Source: Methanosphaera sp. rholeuAM130 (GTDB taxonomy: Archaea; Methanobacteriota; Methanobacteria; Methanobacteriales; Methanobacteriaceae). From it: a stretch of DNA of 7,838 nt. The first letter of the stretch is position 1. Each line of letters begins with the position of its first letter. The notes below the pieces were generated by a model. The model saw nothing but the letters and a program-made list of their open reading frames with translations, ran no database searches and was not told the origin of the DNA. Location: the NCBI GenBank assembly GCA_003266065.1, contig MUZY01000203.1:14811-22648 (forward strand), given 5' to 3'. The position numbers were made by a program, and so were the translations under genes. Below, in pieces: positions 5,945 through 7,838 of this stretch.

Positions 5945-6091
5945 AATAATATAAGATTAATTATTTTAAAATAATTATGTATCTAAAAAATTAATATTGA
6001 CAAATATTATAAAGTATAATATCATAAAAATAGGTATGAAGTGAAGTAATAACTTCATTATGGGAATGATAATAATATTATCGTTCTTTTT
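5945..6091 (+). ncRNA. Candidate structured leader or small RNA upstream of ftsZ
   Basis: Starting near the position expected from the TTTATATA box, the plus strand has consecutive inverted repeats: a 20-base palindrome at 5958-5977; an eight-base stem at 6004-6011/6015-6022 with loop AAG; a seven-base stem at 6036-6042/6052-6058; and a ten-base stem with one G-U pair at 6064-6073/6077-6086 with loop AAT, followed directly by T5 (6087-6091). The last resembles an attenuator or small-RNA terminator. There is no open frame of useful length. The 5' end is inferred only from promoter spacing, and AT-rich DNA yields some stems by chance. Confidence 0.3.
5958..5977. repeat. 20-base perfect palindrome, related copy at 6140-6170
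   Basis: TAATTATTTT followed at once by AAAATAATTA. The same arms, TAATTATTT and AAATAATTA, recur at 6145-6153 and 6157-6165 around ATA, nearer to ftsZ. Paired similar dyads upstream of one gene can be operators, but both are pure A/T. Confidence 0.4.
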
Positions 6092-6108
6092 CATATATAT
6101 GTTGTATT

Positions 6109-6128
6109 AACTATTATAAATAGTTTTT
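6109..6128 (+). terminator. Small hairpin followed by T-run in the ftsZ upstream region
   Basis: AACTATT (6109-6115) pairs with AATAGTT (6119-6125) across ATA, and the right arm runs into TTT. It may act as a second attenuation or termination point after the candidate RNA. The stem is only A/T-rich, so confidence is low. Confidence 0.25.
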
Positions 6129-6139
6129 AACGATGGTGT

Positions 6140-6170
6140 TTACGTAATTATTTATAAAATAATTAAGTAA
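6140..6170. repeat. Inverted repeat close upstream of ftsZ
   Basis: The core TAATTATTT-ATA-AAATAATTA is flanked, after one mismatch, by TTAC and GTAA, so 13 of 14 arm positions pair. It ends 55 bases before the ftsZ start and could be a regulatory dyad or an mRNA hairpin. Confidence 0.35.
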
Positions 6171-6188
6171 TACCAAAATATTAAAAAC

Positions 6189-6196
6189 TATATATT
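6189..6196 (+). promoter_or_regulatory. Possible proximal TATA box of ftsZ
   Basis: TATATATT is 30 bases before the GTG start. Used alone it would start transcription near 6218 and cut into the ribosome binding site, so a slightly earlier AT box (about 6175-6185) or the distal TTTATATA promoter may be the functional one. Confidence 0.3.
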
Positions 6197-6214
6197 TGAT
6201 TTATAATTTATTGT

Positions 6215-6221
6215 GAGGGTG
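6215..6221 (+). promoter_or_regulatory. Ribosome binding site of ftsZ
   Basis: GAGGGTG ends four bases before the GTG start at 6226, and its GAGG core is seven bases away. It supports the GTG start and implies that the ftsZ mRNA is not leaderless. Confidence 0.65.
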
Positions 6222-6225
6222 TTAA

Positions 6226-7374
6226 GTGAAATCTCTAATAAAAGATAGCTTAAATGATTCAAAAGCTAAAACTACTGAAAGACCAAATATCGCTAGTTCT
6301 GGTTTAGATGATGTAAATCAGGTCTTAGTCGATATTATCAACAAAAGCAGAGCAAAAATATTCGTTATAGGGGCTGGTGGAGCTGGAAACAATACCATAT
6401 CACGTCTTGGTGAAATAGGTATTGAAGGTGCAGAAACCATTTCCATAAATACGGATGCACAGGATTTATTCTTCTCAAAATCCAATGATAAAATATTAAT
6501 TGGTAAGGATACCTGTGGCGGATTAGGTGCGGGCGGAATTCCGGATGTCGGAGAAGCAAGTGCTGAAGAAAGTGAAGAAGAAATAAAAAGAAAAATCGAC
6601 GGAGCCGACATGGTATTTGTTACCTGCGGACTCGGTGGAGGAACAGGAACAGGTTCAGCTCCAGTGATAAGTAGAATCGCACAAAAATGTGGAGCATTAA
6701 CCATTGCAGTTGTCACAATGCCATTTAGTGCAGAAGGTTTAAGAAGAAGAGAAAACGCTGAAAAAGGACTTGAAAAATTACAGGCAGCAGCCGATACTGT
6801 ACTGGTTATTCCTAACGATAAGTTACTGGAAGTAGCTCCAAGCTTACCTATCAATAAGGCGTTCATGGTTTCAGATGAGTTGCTCGGTAGAGCCGTAAAA
6901 GGCATAACCGAACTTATTACAAAACCTGGACTTGTAAGTTTAGACTTTGCAGACATAAAAAGCGTAATGAAAGACAGCGGAATGGCAATGATTGGTATGG
7001 GTGAATCCGATACCGGCGACAGAGCTGTCGAATCAGTACATGAAGCTCTAAACAGTCCACTTCTCGACTTGGACATTTCCAACGCCAAAAGTGCACTTAT
7101 TAACATAACTGGTAGCAATGACCTAACTCTGAATGAAGCTGAAAAAATAGTGCAAATAGTAGCTGATGAGTTAGACCCTGAAGCAAACATCATTTGGGGT
7201 ACACAGATACAGGATGATCTTGCAAGCACAGTAAGAACAACCATTGTAGTAGCAGGTGTAAGTTCTCCATCAATGATTGGCTCATCAAATGACGGATATA
7301 AGGAAAAACCACGCGGTGAAGAAGCACCAACATCAGATACTGATCTAGAAGGATTTATTGATGACGTATTCTAA
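6226..7374 (+). CDS. ftsZ: Cell division protein FtsZ
   Basis: FtsZ is the tubulin-like GTPase that polymerises into the division ring at mid-cell. The 382 residues are full length. After a variable N-terminus of about 40 residues come the nucleotide loop GAGGAGNN (49-56), the tubulin signature GGGTGTG (137-143) and MPFSAEGLRRRENAEKGL (165-182). VIPNDKLL (194-201) and a T7-loop region at 235-243 (GLVSLDFAD) follow, then the C-terminal activation domain to about 347. A disordered linker leads to a short acidic tail ending in GFIDDVF, the place where FtsZ usually binds membrane anchors. In the T7 loop the usual Asn of NxDxxD is Ser238, while Asp240 and Asp243 are kept. Translation starts at GTG 6226 behind GAGGGTG. 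It lies upstream of secE, the usual archaeal neighbour, but a hairpin terminator and 402 bases separate them. Confidence 0.97.
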   Translation: MKSLIKDSLNDSKAKTTERPNIASSGLDDVNQVLVDIINKSRAKIFVIGAGGAGNNTISRLGEIGIEGAETISINTDAQDLFFSKSNDKILIGKDTCGGLGAGGIPDVGEASAEESEEEIKRKIDGADMVFVTCGLGGGTGTGSAPVISRIAQKCGALTIAVVTMPFSAEGLRRRENAEKGLEKLQAAADTVLVIPNDKLLEVAPSLPINKAFMVSDELLGRAVKGITELITKPGLVSLDFADIKSVMKDSGMAMIGMGESDTGDRAVESVHEALNSPLLDLDISNAKSALINITGSNDLTLNEAEKIVQIVADELDPEANIIWGTQIQDDLASTVRTTIVVAGVSSPSMIGSSNDGYKEKPRGEEAPTSDTDLEGFIDDVF

Positions 7375-7408
7375 ATATGAGTTTCATATTTAATACCTCA
7401 TTTTTTTT
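7372..7408 (+). terminator. Terminator of ftsZ: perfect hairpin beginning at the stop codon plus T8
   Basis: TAAATATGA (7372-7380) pairs perfectly with TCATATTTA (7384-7392) across GTT. The TAA stop is the base of the left arm. Eight bases later comes T8 (7401-7408). Further T-runs after 7425 could serve as backup. Confidence 0.75.
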
Positions 7409-7702
7409 CTTGTATGATGAACACTATTTTTATAGTTTTCTATTTTTAGCATTTTTAAAATAAAGTCAAATTCAAATAGATCCACTTTATGTTAAGCGAT
7501 TGAAAATTGACAATAATCATTAAAATTTTTTAAAAAATTTATTTTATTATCCACCATCTAACTGACTATATTTTATCATTTGAGGAATCCATGTAGGGTG
7601 AAAAAATATTTAATAAACAGATCATATGCTTATGATTGAAATACCCTATGATAAACTTATTTTCAACTTCCAAAAAATAAAAAGATTTATTAATAGTTAG
7701 AA
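7409..7702. other. AT-rich spacer between ftsZ and secE
   Basis: No open frame of note. It contains weak backup T-runs (ACTAT/ATAGT stem at 7423-7436 followed by T), an 18-base A/T palindrome at 7523-7540 (AAATTTTTT then AAAAAATTT), a TATA-like box at about 7565-7574, and a two-helix candidate structure at 7594-7648. No tRNA or snoRNA-like C/D box pair was found. Confidence 0.5.
7594..7648 (+). ncRNA. Weak candidate for a structured RNA between ftsZ and secE
   Basis: TAGGGT (7594-7599) can pair with ACCCTA (7643-7648), enclosing a hairpin ATCATA-TGCT-TATGAT (7621-7636). The GC-containing outer stem stands out in this spacer. A TATA-like box at 7565-7574 would place a transcript start near 7595, right at the outer stem. 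No T-run follows, and no known RNA family is recognised. Confidence 0.2.
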
Positions 7703-7716
7703 GTATATATTATATA
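7703..7716 (+). promoter_or_regulatory. Candidate TATA box of secE
   Basis: GTATATATTATATA is followed by a leader of roughly 40 bases if transcription starts about 25 bases downstream. Together with the ftsZ terminator it suggests that the secE operon is transcribed separately from ftsZ. Confidence 0.4.
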
Positions 7717-7776
7717 TGATCCCTATCTTAGGTTTTAAATTTCTCATTTTATGAATTTTTAATGCAGGTAGTTATA

Positions 7777-7838
7777 ATGAATATAAACAAAGAATCAATA
7801 AGTAGTTTTTTAAAACAGTGTGAAAGAGTTTTACGAGT
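7777..7838 (+). CDS. secE: N-terminus of SecE / Sec61-gamma protein translocase subunit (3' end outside window)
   Basis: Twenty codons are visible. The peptide starts MNINKESISSF and continues LKQCERVLR, which matches the amphipathic N-terminal helix of archaeal SecE (Sec61-gamma), whose F-L-x-x-C/S-x-R-V-L-x pattern precedes a single membrane helix not yet reached here. SecE clamps the SecY pore in the cytoplasmic membrane. The location directly after ftsZ agrees: ftsZ-secE-spt5-ribosomal protein L11 is a common archaeal order. An AGGT site at 7766-7769 lies seven bases before the ATG at 7777 and favours it over the in-frame ATG at 7762, which has no ribosome binding site. Identification rests on a short peptide plus synteny. 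Confidence 0.8.
   Translation, partial: MNINKESISSFLKQCERVLR

Noticed and set aside
6318..7244. 308-codon open frame on the minus strand inside ftsZ
   Set aside because: It is antisense to an unmistakable ftsZ, rich in Ser, Ala, Pro and Leu as expected from a shadow frame, and has no ribosome binding site or family resemblance.
7414..7420. ATGATGA resembling a C box of a C/D guide RNA
   Set aside because: No CTGA D box at a suitable distance and no flanking terminal stem.
7523..7540. 18-base A/T palindrome after ftsZ
   Set aside because: Made only of A- and T-runs in an AT-rich spacer; such palindromes are expected and no partner copy was found.
7751..7762. Micro-ORF ATG-AAT-TTT-TAA in the secE leader, overlapping an in-frame ATG at 7762
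   Set aside because: Three codons, no ribosome binding site, and expected by chance in such AT-rich DNA.

Overview
The window looks like chromosomal DNA of an AT-rich methanogenic archaeon of the Methanobacteriales, most likely Methanosphaera. The evidence is the gene set: ComA of coenzyme M synthesis, a TfuA-type protein as used to modify methyl-coenzyme M reductase, archaeal transcription factor E (TFE), FtsZ, the start of archaeal-type SecE, and a four-CBS-domain protein. Ribosome binding sites resemble GAGGTG, and TATA-like boxes lie in very AT-rich intergenic DNA. The genus is an inference. I see no insertion sequence, CRISPR array, tRNA or rRNA.

Layout. 1-332 (+) is the 3' end of a gene for a highly charged protein of unknown function. 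368-1645 (+) is serS (class-1 seryl-tRNA synthetase). 1879-2715 (+) is a protein with four CBS domains. These converge on a minus-strand cluster, read right to left as tfe (4624-4082), an HD-domain hydrolase (4017-3514) and tfuA (3517-2867, ATGA overlap with the HD gene). Further right on the minus strand is comA (5717-4959). A 508-base gene-free AT-rich region separates comA from the divergent ftsZ (6226-7374, +). It holds a good TATA box and a run of hairpins that could be an untranslated leader or a small RNA. A 402-base gap follows ftsZ, and the window ends 62 bases into secE (7777 onward).

Functional themes. ComA makes a precursor of coenzyme M, the methyl carrier reduced by methyl-coenzyme M reductase, and TfuA with a YcaO partner (not in the window) thioamidates that enzyme in other methanogens. 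TFE, SerRS and SecE are core expression and secretion machinery, and FtsZ drives division. The order tfe...comA...ftsZ-secE is an old methanogen arrangement; from memory Methanothermobacter thermautotrophicus has these genes close together too.

Most interesting points: (1) four transcription units (serS, CBS gene, comA, ftsZ) each end with a hairpin that contains the stop codon, followed within 5-12 nt by a T7-T8 run; (2) a hairpin-rich candidate leader or small RNA sits upstream of ftsZ behind a consensus TATA box and a GTCAT-A-ATGAC dyad; (3) a possible leaderless 26-codon ORF lies in the tfe-comA gap. No clearly new multi-gene system is visible; most genes are ordinary core genes.
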